NCBI RefSeq assembly: GCF_004023625.1
Contig: NZ_RPDJ01000001.1
Coordinates: 1-64,000 of the forward strand
DNA from: Streptomyces cavernae
GTDB taxonomy: Bacteria > Actinomycetota > Actinomycetes > Streptomycetales > Streptomycetaceae
Direction: 5' to 3'
DNA length: 64,000 nucleotides
Position 1 is the first letter of the stretch; each line of letters opens with the position of its first letter. Made by a program: the position numbers and the translations under genes. Under the pieces are notes generated by a model that saw only the letters and a list, made by a program, of their open reading frames with translations, made no database searches and was not told where the DNA came from. Positions 53,772-62,776 of this stretch are shown here, piece after piece.

Positions 53772-54384
53772 TCAGGGGGTGCCGCGGTGGTGGCGGCTGA
53801 TGTTGCGTTCGAGCAGCTCGGTGGCCGCGCGTACGCCCACCGTGCCCGGGGCGCCGGCATCGCGCAGCAGCCCGTCGTCCCGCTTCAGATCTGTCAGGGC
53901 CCGGTCGATCGCCTCGTGCGCGGCGAACAGACAGGGCGTGCTGTAGATGGCCATGTCGACGCCGACACGGGACAGGTCGGTGAGGGAGAGCCGGGGCGAC
54001 TTCCCGCCCGCGATCTGGTTGAACAGCAACGGGGTGTCCCCGGTCGCCTCCCGGATCCGTCGGAGGGCCTCCAAGAGGATCGTGTAGTTCTGCGGCCCGC
54101 CCGGGCCCCGGGAGATCGTGGCCTGCGGGTTGGGTTTCCAGTCGCTCCGCGCGTGGCGGTTGGCGGTGAGTCTGGCGAAGCCCGCCGTGTAGGGTGCGGC
54201 GCCCGCCTTCACCTTGGCAGCCATGCGGTCGAGGTCGGCCCGGGCGTGCAGCATTCCGGGGTGCGCGAAGGCGTTCCCGGCCGCCGAGGCCCGAGGTCGT
54301 GGGGACGGCGGCGGCTACGGTGGCGGCGCCCGCCGCGGTGCCGGTGATCTTCAGCATGCTCCGACGGCTGATCAGTGCTGTCAC
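53772..54384 (-). pseudogene. Chimeric pseudogene: alginate-lyase-like start joined to PEP-mutase-like end
   Basis: The 5' part has a Tat signal (SRRSMLKITGTAAGAATVAA) in one frame, then the start of a mature lyase-like domain (HPGMLHARADLDRMAAKVKA, PYTAGFARLTAN) in the next frame, so a frameshift lies near 54290. After about residue 60 of the open stretch (near 54075) the sequence changes to the C-terminal end of an isocitrate lyase/PEP mutase-family protein (PLLFNQIAGGKSPRLSL, VGVDMAIYSTPCLFAAHEAI). Both donors are truncated, so this is a fused remnant. Confidence 0.72.
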
Positions 54385-54419
54385 GTGCTTCGGTCTTAGC
54401 GTCTCGAGGGCGTTGCGAG

Positions 54420-54456
54420 GCGCAGCCGCACGTGGGGAAGGGGCGTGCGGCTGCGC
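54420..54456. terminator. 13-base-arm hairpin
   Basis: Arms GCGCAGCCGCACG and CGTGCGGCTGCGC with an 11-base loop, upstream of the chimeric pseudogene. A stop signal or a remnant of its regulatory region. Confidence 0.5.
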
Positions 54457-54537
54457 ACTACGGACAGGAGACGCAACGACTCCCGAAGCGATAACAGAAA
54501 ATGCGCGGAAGGGAGTTGAGCGGGGAGTTGAAGCGAA

Positions 54538-54595
54538 GGACGCCCCGGCGCAACATCCGGCCCGAGGGGGCCGAGCATGTTGCGCCGGGGCGTCC
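54538..54595 (-). terminator. Strong terminator of the membrane-protein gene
   Basis: A perfect inverted repeat with 19-base arms (GGACGCCCCGGCGCAACAT and its complement) and an inner GGCCC/GGGCC stem, beginning 35 bases after the stop of the minus-strand gene at 54630. Confidence 0.82.
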
Positions 54596-54629
54596 GTGTG
54601 CGCCGCACCGAGCTCCGGCTGGGCTCGGC

Positions 54630-55376
54630 TCAGCTCGATACCAGGAGCTCCGAGGCACTGGCCAGGACGTCAGCGACTCCGCCGGCCAGACCGTCGGTGG
54701 GCGTCGGATCCGCCGTCGGTCCGGTACTCGGTCCGGTAGTGGGTCCGGCACTCGGACCCGTCGTGGGCGACGCCGTGCCGCCACCCGGTCCGCCCGTGGT
54801 CGCCGGGGGCTCCGGGGACTGGGCGGGAGTGGCGTCCCCCGTCGGCTCCGGCGGGGACACGCTCGCGGACGGTGTGGCCGGCCGCGGGCTCGTCGACTCC
54901 GGTGTGGTCCGGCTCTGACCGGGCGCCGGCCGCTGGGTCGACGAACCCACCTCCGCCGCGGGCGACTTCGATGCCATCAGCAGCTCCGCGGCCCCGTCGG
55001 GGCTCTCGGTGGCCCCGGCGCCGAGGGGTCCGTCGGCGGTCCATTCAGGCGCGTCGCCTTCCCCGGCGGGCGGGGTGTCGGCGGCCTTCGGCCGCGGGCT
55101 CACGGGCCCTGCCGAGAACGCGGGCCCGGCTGCCCGGTCCGCGTTCTGCACCTCGTCCGCGTCGGCCGTGATGGGCAGCCAGGGCGCCGCGGCGCTCCCG
55201 CCGGCTATTACCACTACCAGGGTCGCCGCGAAGGAGACACAGTAGACGGCGATGACCCATCCCAGTCCCCGGAGCACCGAACGACGTCGACCACTCGTGT
55301 CGACGAACACGGCACCGTCGGCGGGCAGGGACCCGCTCTCGTCCTGCGGCTCATGTGTCTCCGTACTGTTGGCCAT
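54630..55376 (-). CDS. Single-pass membrane protein with Pro/Thr-rich external tail
   Basis: The 248-residue protein has a polar cytoplasmic N-terminus, one membrane helix (about 37-60, WVIAVYCVSFAATLVVVIAG) and a long Pro/Thr/Ser/Gly-rich tail with GPSTGPTADPT-type repeats. The function is unknown; the tail could span or bind the cell wall. ATG at 55376. Confidence 0.72.
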   Translation of the reverse strand: MANSTETHEPQDESGSLPADGAVFVDTSGRRRSVLRGLGWVIAVYCVSFAATLVVVIAGGSAAAPWLPITADADEVQNADRAAGPAFSAGPVSPRPKAADTPPAGEGDAPEWTADGPLGAGATESPDGAAELLMASKSPAAEVGSSTQRPAPGQSRTTPESTSPRPATPSASVSPPEPTGDATPAQSPEPPATTGGPGGGTASPTTGPSAGPTTGPSTGPTADPTPTDGLAGGVADVLASASELLVSS

Positions 55377-56131
55377 GACCTGCTCCTTGCTGTACTCGGT
55401 CCTGCGAGGTGTCGGCTTTCAGCCACCGCTCACCCTCCGAAGGCAAGGCCCCCCAGGCCGTGCCCGACAGGACAGGACCGAGCCCCCGTCCGGCTCGGTC
55501 CCAAACGCACTGGTTCACATATACGGAGAACATCGTTTTGTGACTCAACCCGACCGAAAGAGCCGCCTTGTTGCGGGCCTTGCTCGGGTTGGCGGCGTCT
55601 GGCGTCTGGTGTCTGGCGCTTGGCGCGATAACGCGCACACATCGCGAGGCGGGTCGATTGGTGCTCGCTCCCGCCTTGCCGACCGGGGAGGGACACGGCC
55701 ACATATGGGGCGATGCGTTTCCGAGCTTCCTGATCGGGCTGAGGGAAGGGCTCGAGGCGGGTTAATCGTCTCCCGCCTCCTCTCCTCGTCTCCTTGTTGG
55801 TGCGGGCCGGTGCCAGGTCCCGGCTGTCCAACTGTGGAAGGGGTTTCCCGGCGGCGATCGCCCCGCGGTGGGCTTCGACGCCGTCCTCACCTGCACAGCA
55901 GGCCGAGGGCCACGCCTCCCGACCGCGTGCTCAAGCGCCTCGCTGCCCGCCATCGGCCGCCGTCTGCCGGCGACCTGACCGGCTGGTCCGGGATCGCGGT
56001 CCTCCACCCAAGCCCCGCGCCGCGAGCCGTGTCGTGGACAGGCCCGCCCGCCGCGGGAAGGATGGCCGTGCACCCAGCGCCGCCACCAGGACGTGCCGGT
56101 GGCGACCGCCGATCTCCGGAGGGCCGTCTGT
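55377..56131. other. Long intergenic stretch
   Basis: 755 bases between divergent genes. Several open frames exist, but none has a ribosome site, consistent codon pattern or recognisable protein. GGCGTCTGG-type short repeats occur at 55590-55625. It presumably holds both promoters. Confidence 0.5.
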
Positions 56132-57581
56132 ATGAGCGCACGCGCACTGCCCGTGAGCGCCCCCGCCGCACAGGGCGTCGACTCCTCAGGTATCCACGCG
56201 TTCCTCGACGCCCTGGAGGCCGCACCGGACATCGAACCGCACAGCCTGATGATCCTGCGGCACGGTCATGTCGTCGCGTCAGGCTGGTGGGCCCCGTACA
56301 CGCCCGAGCGCCGGCAGCTCCTGTACTCCCTCAGCAAGAGCTTCACGGCCACCGCGGCCGGGCTGGCCGCGGCGGAAGGACTGCTGGACCTCGATGACCC
56401 CGTGGTCTCGTACTTCCCGGAGTTCGACGCCGACATCACCGATCCGCGGAGCCGCGCGATGCTGGTCCGCCATGTCGCCGCCATGGCCAGCGGTCACCTC
56501 GCCGACTGCCGGGACGAGGCCGTGGTGGGGGGACCCCAAGGAACCGGTGCGCGGGTTCCTGCGGATCCCGCCGGAGCGCGACCCGGGCACCGTCTTCGCG
56601 TACAACCAGCCCGCGACGTACTCGCTCGCCGCGATCGTCCAGCGTGTGACGGGCCGGCTGATGACCGAGTACCTGCGTCCGCGCCTGTTCGATCCGCTCG
56701 GCATAGGGGACGTGACCTGGCTCCAGTACCCGGCCGGCCGCGAGATCGGCTTCACCGGCCTGTACGCCACCACCGACGCCGTCGCCCGACTCGGCCAGCT
56801 GTACCTGCGGGAAGGCGTCTGGGAGGGCGAACGGCTGCTGCCGTCCGCCTGGGTAGCGGAGGCCACGCGCGCCCAGGTCTCCAACGCCGACGGCATGTCC
56901 GAGGGGCCGGACTGGCAGCAGGGCTACGGCTTCCAGTTCTGGATGTCCCGCCACGGTTACCGCGGCGACGGGGCCTACGGCCAGCTCTGTGTCGTCCTGC
57001 CGGAGCACGACGTGGTGATCGCCGCGACGGCGGCGACCGAGCCGATGCAGCCCCTGTTGGATCTGGTGTGGGCCCATCTGCTGCCCGCGTTCGGGGCGCA
57101 GCCCCTCGAAGGCCGGGCGGCCGACGACACCGCGCTGCGCCACCGCCTCTCCCGCCTAGCGCTGCCGCCGCTCGCCGTGGAACCCGTGCCGCCGACGCGC
57201 CCCGAGGACTGGCCGGATGCCACGTTCATCCCCGAGGGCGTGGTGTGCGCCGATCAGCCCACCCTGACGGACGTGGTGGTCACCCGGACCGGCGGCGCGT
57301 GGCGCGTTCTTCTCGGCGAGAGCGGTACGCAGTTCGAACTGCGTCTGGATGGCACGGGCTGGACCGTCGACGAGGGCGGCACCCCCACGGCCGTGACCGG
57401 AGGCTGGACCGACCCGGACACCCTGCGCGTCGACACGCTCTTCCTGGAGACCCCGCACCGGCTCACGGTGACCTGCTCGCTCCCCGGCCGCACGTTCACG
57501 GCGCGCTGGCACACGAAGCCGCTCATCGGGGGACCGCTGCGGTCCTTCCGCGCGGCGGCTCGATGGGAGGACGAGGGCTGA
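56132..57581 (+). pseudogene. Serine hydrolase (beta-lactamase class C-like), frameshifted
   Basis: The first part (56132 to about 56530) reads MSARALPVSAPAAQGVDSSG and includes the SxxK motif YSLSKSF. The rest, in the next frame, reads PKEPVRGFLRIPPERDPGT, AYNQPATYSL and WQQGYGFQFWMSRHGY to a stop at 57581, about 480 codons in all. One extra G in a six-G run at 56528-56533 accounts for the shift. Without it the enzyme would be an intact penicillin-binding/esterase-type serine hydrolase. It could be a real mutation or a sequencing error. GGAGGG precedes ATG 56132. Confidence 0.78.
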
Positions 57582-57826
57582 GCCGCCTCCCTGGCAGTGG
57601 CGCTCCGCTGTGCGCAGCTCGTCCACGATGAGCGGCACACCGAACTCGTCCGTCTCGTCGATCGAGCCCTGAACTGCATGGTCACCATTAGGTTACCCAG
57701 TCACTGAAAAGTGCGTTCTTCCACGTCAGCGGTCACTCTCCTACGGTTCTTGAGTAACCACCAGAGAGTGCGTCGAGGTTCGGTCTGAGCGAGCCCATCG
57801 GCGCTCATGAGAAGGAGGCAGACAGC

Positions 57827-58234
57827 ATGGCCGTCACCCTGGTCAACCCCAGCGGATTGCCAGAAATCGAGGTCTATCGGCAGGTGTCGATCGCGACCGG
57901 GTCGAAACTGGTCTACATCGCCGGTCAGGTCGCCTGGGATGCCAAGGGCGTCACGGTCGGCGAAGGCGACCTCGCCGCGCAGGTCGAGCGGTGCTACCTC
58001 AACATCGGCACCGCCCTGGCCGGGGCCGGTGCTTCCTTCGACGACGTCGTGAAACTGACCGTCTACGTCGTCGACTGGACCCCCGACAAGATGCCCCTGC
58101 TCCTGGACGGGATCTCCCGGGCCGCCGAGAAGCTGGGAGTCACCCCGGTACCGCCGGCCACCCTGCTGGGCGTCGCGGCACTGGACGTCCCCGAGCACCT
58201 GGTCGAGCTCGAAGCCACCGCGGTCATCGACTGA
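57827..58234 (+). CDS. RidA/YjgF-family protein
   Basis: The 135-residue RidA-family protein reads VYIAGQVAWDAKG, VVKLTVYVVDW and PATLLGVAALDVPEHLVELE. The Arg that RidA uses to bind enamine/imine carboxylates (usually in R..S or R..V strand before the Thr) is not present in PATLLGV, so it may belong to a non-deaminase subgroup. GAAGGAGG precedes ATG 57827. Confidence 0.85.
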   Translation: MAVTLVNPSGLPEIEVYRQVSIATGSKLVYIAGQVAWDAKGVTVGEGDLAAQVERCYLNIGTALAGAGASFDDVVKLTVYVVDWTPDKMPLLLDGISRAAEKLGVTPVPPATLLGVAALDVPEHLVELEATAVID

Positions 58235-58829
58235 CGTCGTCATGGTCGGCCTGAACGGACTACGGCTGCTGCGGGACGCGGCCTGGCAGCGGGCCGTCGA
58301 GGAGGGTGCCGGACGCGGGCCGGTCCGCTGAACCGTGTGGCCGTTCCTCCTCAATGCCCCCTGGCCAAGGTGCCCCGGCCCCGGTCCGCCCTTCGGCGCC
58401 ACCGCTGCGCTCTTGCAGCGGTGGACCGTGGTCGTCGCTGTTGGTTTTCCTCCCGCCCGAACGCGCTGAGCAACGTGCCGCGTTGGTGCTCAGCCGCAAG
58501 ATCCTTTGGGTATCCGCGGGTGCTGAGGCGCCGCAGCGGGAAAGGGGCTTTCGACCAACTCTGACAGCGAGCAGCCCGAACTCGGGCATGATGCCCCCAT
58601 GATGACGGGGGGAGCCGAAAATGGCAGCGGCACCGAGCGCTGGGTACAGCCGCGCACTCGTCAGTGCGTGCCGCGTCCGGTGCCGGCCGGGACAGGCGCA
58701 CCGTGTTGCGTCGCGGTGCTTACGCCGAAGCCGGGGCTTCAGCTTCCTTGATGCCTTTCCCTGCCGTAGACCGGTTCGTGTCCGGCTCCCGGGACGAACA
58801 TGGCATGTTCGTCGAACAGTCCGGGTCGG
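58235..58829. other. Intergenic region with two hairpins
   Basis: 595 bases downstream of the RidA gene. It holds two hairpins (58399-58424 and 58465-58494) and a 29-codon open stretch from 58242. No convincing gene. Confidence 0.5.
58399..58494. terminator. Tandem hairpins after the RidA gene
   Basis: The first has perfect 10-base arms CCACCGCTGC/GCAGCGGTGG with loop GCTCTT. The second, GCTGAGCAAC...GTTGGTGCTCAGC, has a 2-base bulge. They lie 165 bases after the stop, so they may end the transcript or be part of a structured RNA. Confidence 0.45.
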
Positions 58830-59195
58830 TCACAGGCCGATCTGCATGAGCCATTGAGTGGTGGTGCGCGGCTTCAGACCCAGAATCTGCTGGGCGCTGT
58901 TGTGTGCGCTGATGGCGTTGTCCGGCGCCGTCGCGAGTCGCCGGTACAGTGCGGTGGCCTCGGCCGCTCCCGCGTCTCCGACCAAAGGGACGATCAGCTG
59001 GCCGAACGCCTCGGGTGAGAGGGGTTCGTAGGACACGGGTCGGCCGAGGTGGTCGGAGAATGCCCACGCGAGGTCGGGGCTGGTGAGCCCTGGGTGCTGG
59101 CCCACGGCGATCGTTCCGGTGATGTCGGGGCGGTCGAACAGGGCGGCGGCGACGTCGGCGCGTGTCGAGTACGAGCTCACGCCCGCGGGTGCGCC
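58830..59195 (-). pseudogene. NmrA-like NAD(P)-binding protein, C-terminal fragment
   Basis: About 115 codons match the end of NmrA/quinone-reductase-like SDR proteins (DVAAALFDRPDITGTIAVGQ, LSPEAFGQLIVPL, ISAHNSAQQILGLKPRTTTQ). The Rossmann N-terminus with its glycine loop is missing. The break at about 59195 is where a MarR fragment on the other strand begins. Confidence 0.75.
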
Positions 59196-59196
59196 G

Positions 59197-59544
59197 GCGG
59201 CGTCGATGCCGCTGCGCCCCGGTGAACTCGCGCACCGGCTGGCCGTGGAGGCGTCCCATGTCACCCGTCAGGTGAGGCACTTGGAGAACGCCGGCTCTAT
59301 CAGGCGGGTTCCGGATCCCGACGACCGCCGGGCGCAGCGTATCCGGCTCACCGTGGCGGGGGAGGAGGCCTTCCGCCGGATCCGTGAGGCCGGTTGCCGC
59401 GGTATGCAAATGGCCCTCGCCCACTGGTCGCGGGAGGACCTACGGCGACTCGCCCCGCTCATCCACCGCATGGCCGACGACTTCACCCTCCGCGCGGTGG
59501 GTGGCGCCGACCTCGCGCCGCCCGCGCCCGCGCACGGCTGCTGA
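59197..59544 (+). pseudogene. MarR-family regulator, C-terminal fragment
   Basis: About 115 codons match the second half of a MarR protein (MPLRPGELAHRLAVEASHVT, RQVRHLENAGSIRRVPDPDD, RAQRIRLTVAGEEAF), starting inside the DNA-binding domain. It has no start codon or ribosome site of its own. It adjoins the NmrA fragment head to head. Confidence 0.78.
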
Positions 59545-59895
59545 GCCGAGTGCCGGTGTGCCATCGGACGCGAACCCGCGAGAAGCCGTGCGAACCGTTC
59601 GCCGCCTTCGCCGCCGACCCGTACAGAGCACCCAACCCGTACAGAGCACCCAACCCGTACAGAGCACCCAACCCGTACAGAGCACTGCCAACGTCCCACG
59701 CACACCCCCAGGGAGCCCGTGCGGACCGTTCGCCGCGATCGCGTCCCGCGGGCCCGCGCCGCGAGGTCTCACTCGCCGAGCCGCGGAGCAGCACCGATCC
59801 GGTGGGCCCGTACGCCGGAGGTGGAGATCGCCCGACGAGGTCGTCTCCCGAGCGTTGTGTCCCACGTGTCGAGCTCTACACGATTGGTCTGGTTC
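59545..59895. other. Intergenic region with 18-base repeats
   Basis: 351 bases between two pseudogenes. It contains the array at 59617-59686. No gene is seen. Confidence 0.6.
59617..59686. repeat. Four 18-base tandem repeats
   Basis: Units of ACCCGTACAGAGCACCCA repeated four times, the last ending CTGCC. The unit is a multiple of three but no real gene covers it. Confidence 0.88.
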
Positions 59896-60541
59896 ATGCA
59901 TGTAGGCATCGGTGAGAAACCCTCGCCCGTTCGTGGGGAGGGGCAGCATGTCCTGGTCGTCGCCGACGACCCCGGGGAACCACCGAAGTGCTCTCGGTGA
60001 CCCTGGAGTTGGGGGGCTATCAAGTCGGCAGCACGGACACGGGCGGCGAAGCGCTGGCGCGGCTGGCGGAGCATCCCTTCGACCTGGTCGTGCTAGACGT
60101 CACCCTGCCCGACCTGGACCACCTCGCCCAGGGGCGCCGGTTACCCGGCACCGGCCGGCCGCCTGTGCTCTTCCTGACCGGTTACGAATCCCTGGGCAGA
60201 CTCGGCCCCGAAGTCGGCCTCGGTGACCAGGACTACGTCACCAAGCCCTTCAGGATCGCGGAAGTCCTCGCCAGGCACAGGTGTTGCTGCGCGGCAGGAG
60301 GAACGGCCCGCGGTCCTGCACCCTCAGCTACGGTGACCTGGTCCTGGACGACGTCACCTGCCAGGCTCGGCGCGGCACCCGGGACCTCGCCCTGACTCCC
60401 GCGGAGCACCGGCTGTTACGCCATCTGCTGTGCAACGCCGGGAAACTGCTGTCGAAGGACCAGATGGGCCGCCATGTCTGGGGCGAGTACCGCGGCGGCA
60501 ACGCGATCGAGCAACTCGTCTCCCGCCTCCGGCGCAAGGTG
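59896..60541 (+). pseudogene. OmpR-type response regulator, frameshifted and truncated
   Basis: Pieces in three frames rebuild a response regulator: VLVVADD (phosphorylation pocket), LELGGYQVGSTDTGGEALAR with LVVLDVTLPD (acceptor Asp) and YVTKPF (conserved Lys), then the winged helix LTPAEHRLLRHLLCNAGKLL up to LVSRLRRKV. Frameshifts lie near 59980 and 60280, and the last 20 or so residues are missing. It includes at least two TTA codons. Non-functional as it stands. Confidence 0.75.
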
Positions 60542-60656
60542 ACCAGCCGCACGGTGCACCCGGCGAGATCGAGGCCGGTCCCGGCGGCCCCGAGACGCAG
60601 GTCGAGGCCGAGGGCGTCGAGGTCGCCCGGCGTGCGCAGCGCGAGCCGCTCGGGCT

Positions 60657-61105
60657 GCCAGTCTGTACGGGGCCGGTGATGTCGCCCGCTGGCACAACCC
60701 GCTGTTCGGCAGCCAGATGCGGATCGAGCACCGCACCAACGCGGCCGAGCAGGGCATGGCCGCCGCCCGCAACCTCCTGCGCCCGCACGCGCGCAAACCG
60801 TTTGCACCGGTCCCCTACTTTCGGTCGGACCAGTACGACATGAAGATCCAGGCGTTCGGCCGGCTGCGTGGCCACGACGAGGTCGCCGTCGCTGCCGGGG
60901 GGACCTGGCAGAGCGCCGTTTCCTGGCCGTCTACCGCAACGGTGAGCAGCTGACCGGAGCGCTCGCCGTCGGCATGCCGCCGAAGACGGTCCGTGAGTGG
61001 CGGCAGGCTGTCGCGGCCCGCACCACATGGCGCGAGGCACTGGAGGGCGCGCCGGAGGGCGCACCAACTCAGCCTAGACGCAAGGAGGTTCTCACGGCGG
61101 AATGA
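60657..61105 (+). pseudogene. FAD-dependent ferredoxin reductase, C-terminal fragment, frameshifted
   Basis: The sequence LYGAGDVARWHNPLFG, EHRTNAAEQGMAAARNLL, YFRSDQYDMKIQAFG and, after a frameshift near 60895, LAERRFLAVYRNGEQLTGAL and GMPPKTVREWRQAVAART match the end of rubredoxin/ferredoxin reductase-like flavoproteins. The FAD and NAD N-terminal domains are absent. Confidence 0.75.
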
Positions 61106-61183
61106 CCTGACCCGCCCAGGCCCTCCCTTGTGTAAGCGTCCGGAACCAGCTCCTCGGTGCCCTTGGGTAGCCCGGGGCAACTT

Positions 61184-61213
61184 GGCGACAAAATTGTTGA
61201 CAATCTTGTCGCC
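61184..61213. promoter_or_regulatory. Nested palindromic operator of the GntR gene
   Basis: The outer dyad GGCGACAA-N14-TTGTCGCC encloses the inner ATTGT-TG-ACAAT, like the GT-N(2)-AC core of GntR/FCD sites. A -35-like TTGACA (61197-61202) with TAGCGT 18 bases on overlaps it, so the regulator likely represses its own transcription. Confidence 0.72.
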
Positions 61214-61254
61214 CTGGATTTAGCGTCGGTACGCGCGCACTCAGGGAGGGCACG

Positions 61255-61905
61255 ATGCCGACGGAAGCCCGTCCAAGCACCGGAGAGCAGGCCAAGCAGC
61301 ATGCGCTCGCGCAGCTCAGGCAGGCGATCCTGCGCGGGGACATGGCCCCGGCACAGCGGCTGGTGGAGAACGAACTCGCCGAGCAGTTCGGTGTGACACG
61401 GGCCAGCATTCGAGCGGCACTGATCGATCTGGCGGCCGAGGGGCTGGTGGAACGGATCCGCAACCGCGGTTCGCGGGTCCGGGTGGTGACCGTCGAGGAG
61501 GCGGTGGCCATCACCGAGTGCAGGATGGTCCTTGAAGGGCTGTGCGCGGCCAAGGCGGCCGTCGAGGCGAGCGACGAGCAGTTGACCGAGTTGGCCGATC
61601 TGGGCGCCGCGATGTCCAAGGCGGTGGCCGACGGCGAACCGGTGACGTACTCCGAGCTCAACCAGGAACTCCACGCCCGTATCCGGCAGTTCTCCGGTCA
61701 GCAGGTGGCCGTGGAACTCCTCGACCGGCTCAACGCCCAGCTGGTGCGCCACCGGTTCCAGCTCGCGCTGCGACCGGGGCGGCCCCAGCAGTCCCTGAGT
61801 CAGCATCTGGCGATGATCGAAGCGATCCGGTCCAGGGACCCGCAGGCGGCCGAGGCGGCTGCCCGCGCCCATCTCAGCAGCGTGATCGACGCGTTGCGCG
61901 AATGA
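61255..61905 (+). CDS. GntR/FadR-family regulator
   Basis: The 216-residue protein has an N-terminal winged helix (LVENELAEQFGVTRASIRAA, LIDLAAEGLVERIRNRGSRV) and a C-terminal FCD ligand-binding domain (about 80-210, with the His residues of the FCD metal site in LNQELHARI and SQHLAMIEAI). It lies upstream of and parallel to the oxalomesaconate genes and probably controls them in response to a pathway acid. Confidence 0.9.
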   Translation: MPTEARPSTGEQAKQHALAQLRQAILRGDMAPAQRLVENELAEQFGVTRASIRAALIDLAAEGLVERIRNRGSRVRVVTVEEAVAITECRMVLEGLCAAKAAVEASDEQLTELADLGAAMSKAVADGEPVTYSELNQELHARIRQFSGQQVAVELLDRLNAQLVRHRFQLALRPGRPQQSLSQHLAMIEAIRSRDPQAAEAAARAHLSSVIDALRE

Positions 61906-62026
61906 GCGCGCACGGCTGACGGCATCGAGTCACGCATCGCACAACCGGGTTCGGCGGCCCGGGTGTTGTGCGACGGACGATACCGACACGGGCGCGCCAC
62001 CCGTCCACCGAGGAGATTTGTCTGCC

Positions 62027-62776
62027 ATGACACACGGCACAGCGCCCACCGCCCCGCGATCGACGCTCGTCATCACCGCACACGCCGGGGACTATGTGTG
62101 GCGGGCCGGCGGAGCCATCGCCCTGGCCGCCTCCCGGGGCGAGAAGGTCACCATCGCGTGCCTGACCTACGGGGAGCGCGGTGAATCGGCCAAGGCGTGG
62201 CGGGAGGGCAAAACGCTGGAGGAGATCAAGGACATCCGCCGCGAGGAGGCCGGGCAGGCCGCCGCCACCCTCGGCGCCGAGGTCGTCTTCCTCGACGCCG
62301 GAGACTACCCCCTGACCGCCACGCCCGAGCTGACCGACCGCCTCGTCACCCTGTACCGCAGGACCCGGCCCGACGTCGTCCTCACCCACCCCCTCGAGGA
62401 CCCGTACAACGGCGACCACCCCGCGGCGGCCCGGATGGCCATGGACGCACGTGTGCTCGCCCAGGCCATCGGCTACCCGGCGGAGGGCGAGGTCATCGGC
62501 GCTCCGCCGGTGTTCTTCTTCGAGCCCCACCAGCCCGAGATGTGCGACTTCAAGCCGCAGGTCCTCCTCGACATCACCGAGGTGTGGGAGACCAAGCGCA
62601 GGGCCATGGAGTGCCTGGCCGCCCAGCGGCACCTGTGGGACTACTACACCGACCTGGGCAAGCGGCGCGGCGTACAGCTGAAGCGCAACGCCGGGCCCAA
62701 CCTCGGCCTGCCGCACACGACCTATGCCGAGGCCTATATGCGCCCCTATCCGCAGGTCACGGGAGAACTGGCATGA
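62027..62776 (+). CDS. galB: 4-oxalomesaconate hydratase (GalB-like, PIG-L fold)
   Basis: The 249-residue PIG-L/LmbE-fold protein has the first metal motif AHAGDYVWRAGGAIALA, matching GalB hydratases and not the AHPDDE of sugar deacetylases; HPLEDPYNGDHPAAAR gives further His ligands. GalB adds water to 4-oxalomesaconate, yielding 4-carboxy-4-hydroxy-2-oxoadipate. The next gene encodes the matching aldolase and overlaps it by four bases. AGGAGA precedes ATG 62027. Confidence 0.83.
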   Translation: MTHGTAPTAPRSTLVITAHAGDYVWRAGGAIALAASRGEKVTIACLTYGERGESAKAWREGKTLEEIKDIRREEAGQAAATLGAEVVFLDAGDYPLTATPELTDRLVTLYRRTRPDVVLTHPLEDPYNGDHPAAARMAMDARVLAQAIGYPAEGEVIGAPPVFFFEPHQPEMCDFKPQVLLDITEVWETKRRAMECLAAQRHLWDYYTDLGKRRGVQLKRNAGPNLGLPHTTYAEAYMRPYPQVTGELA

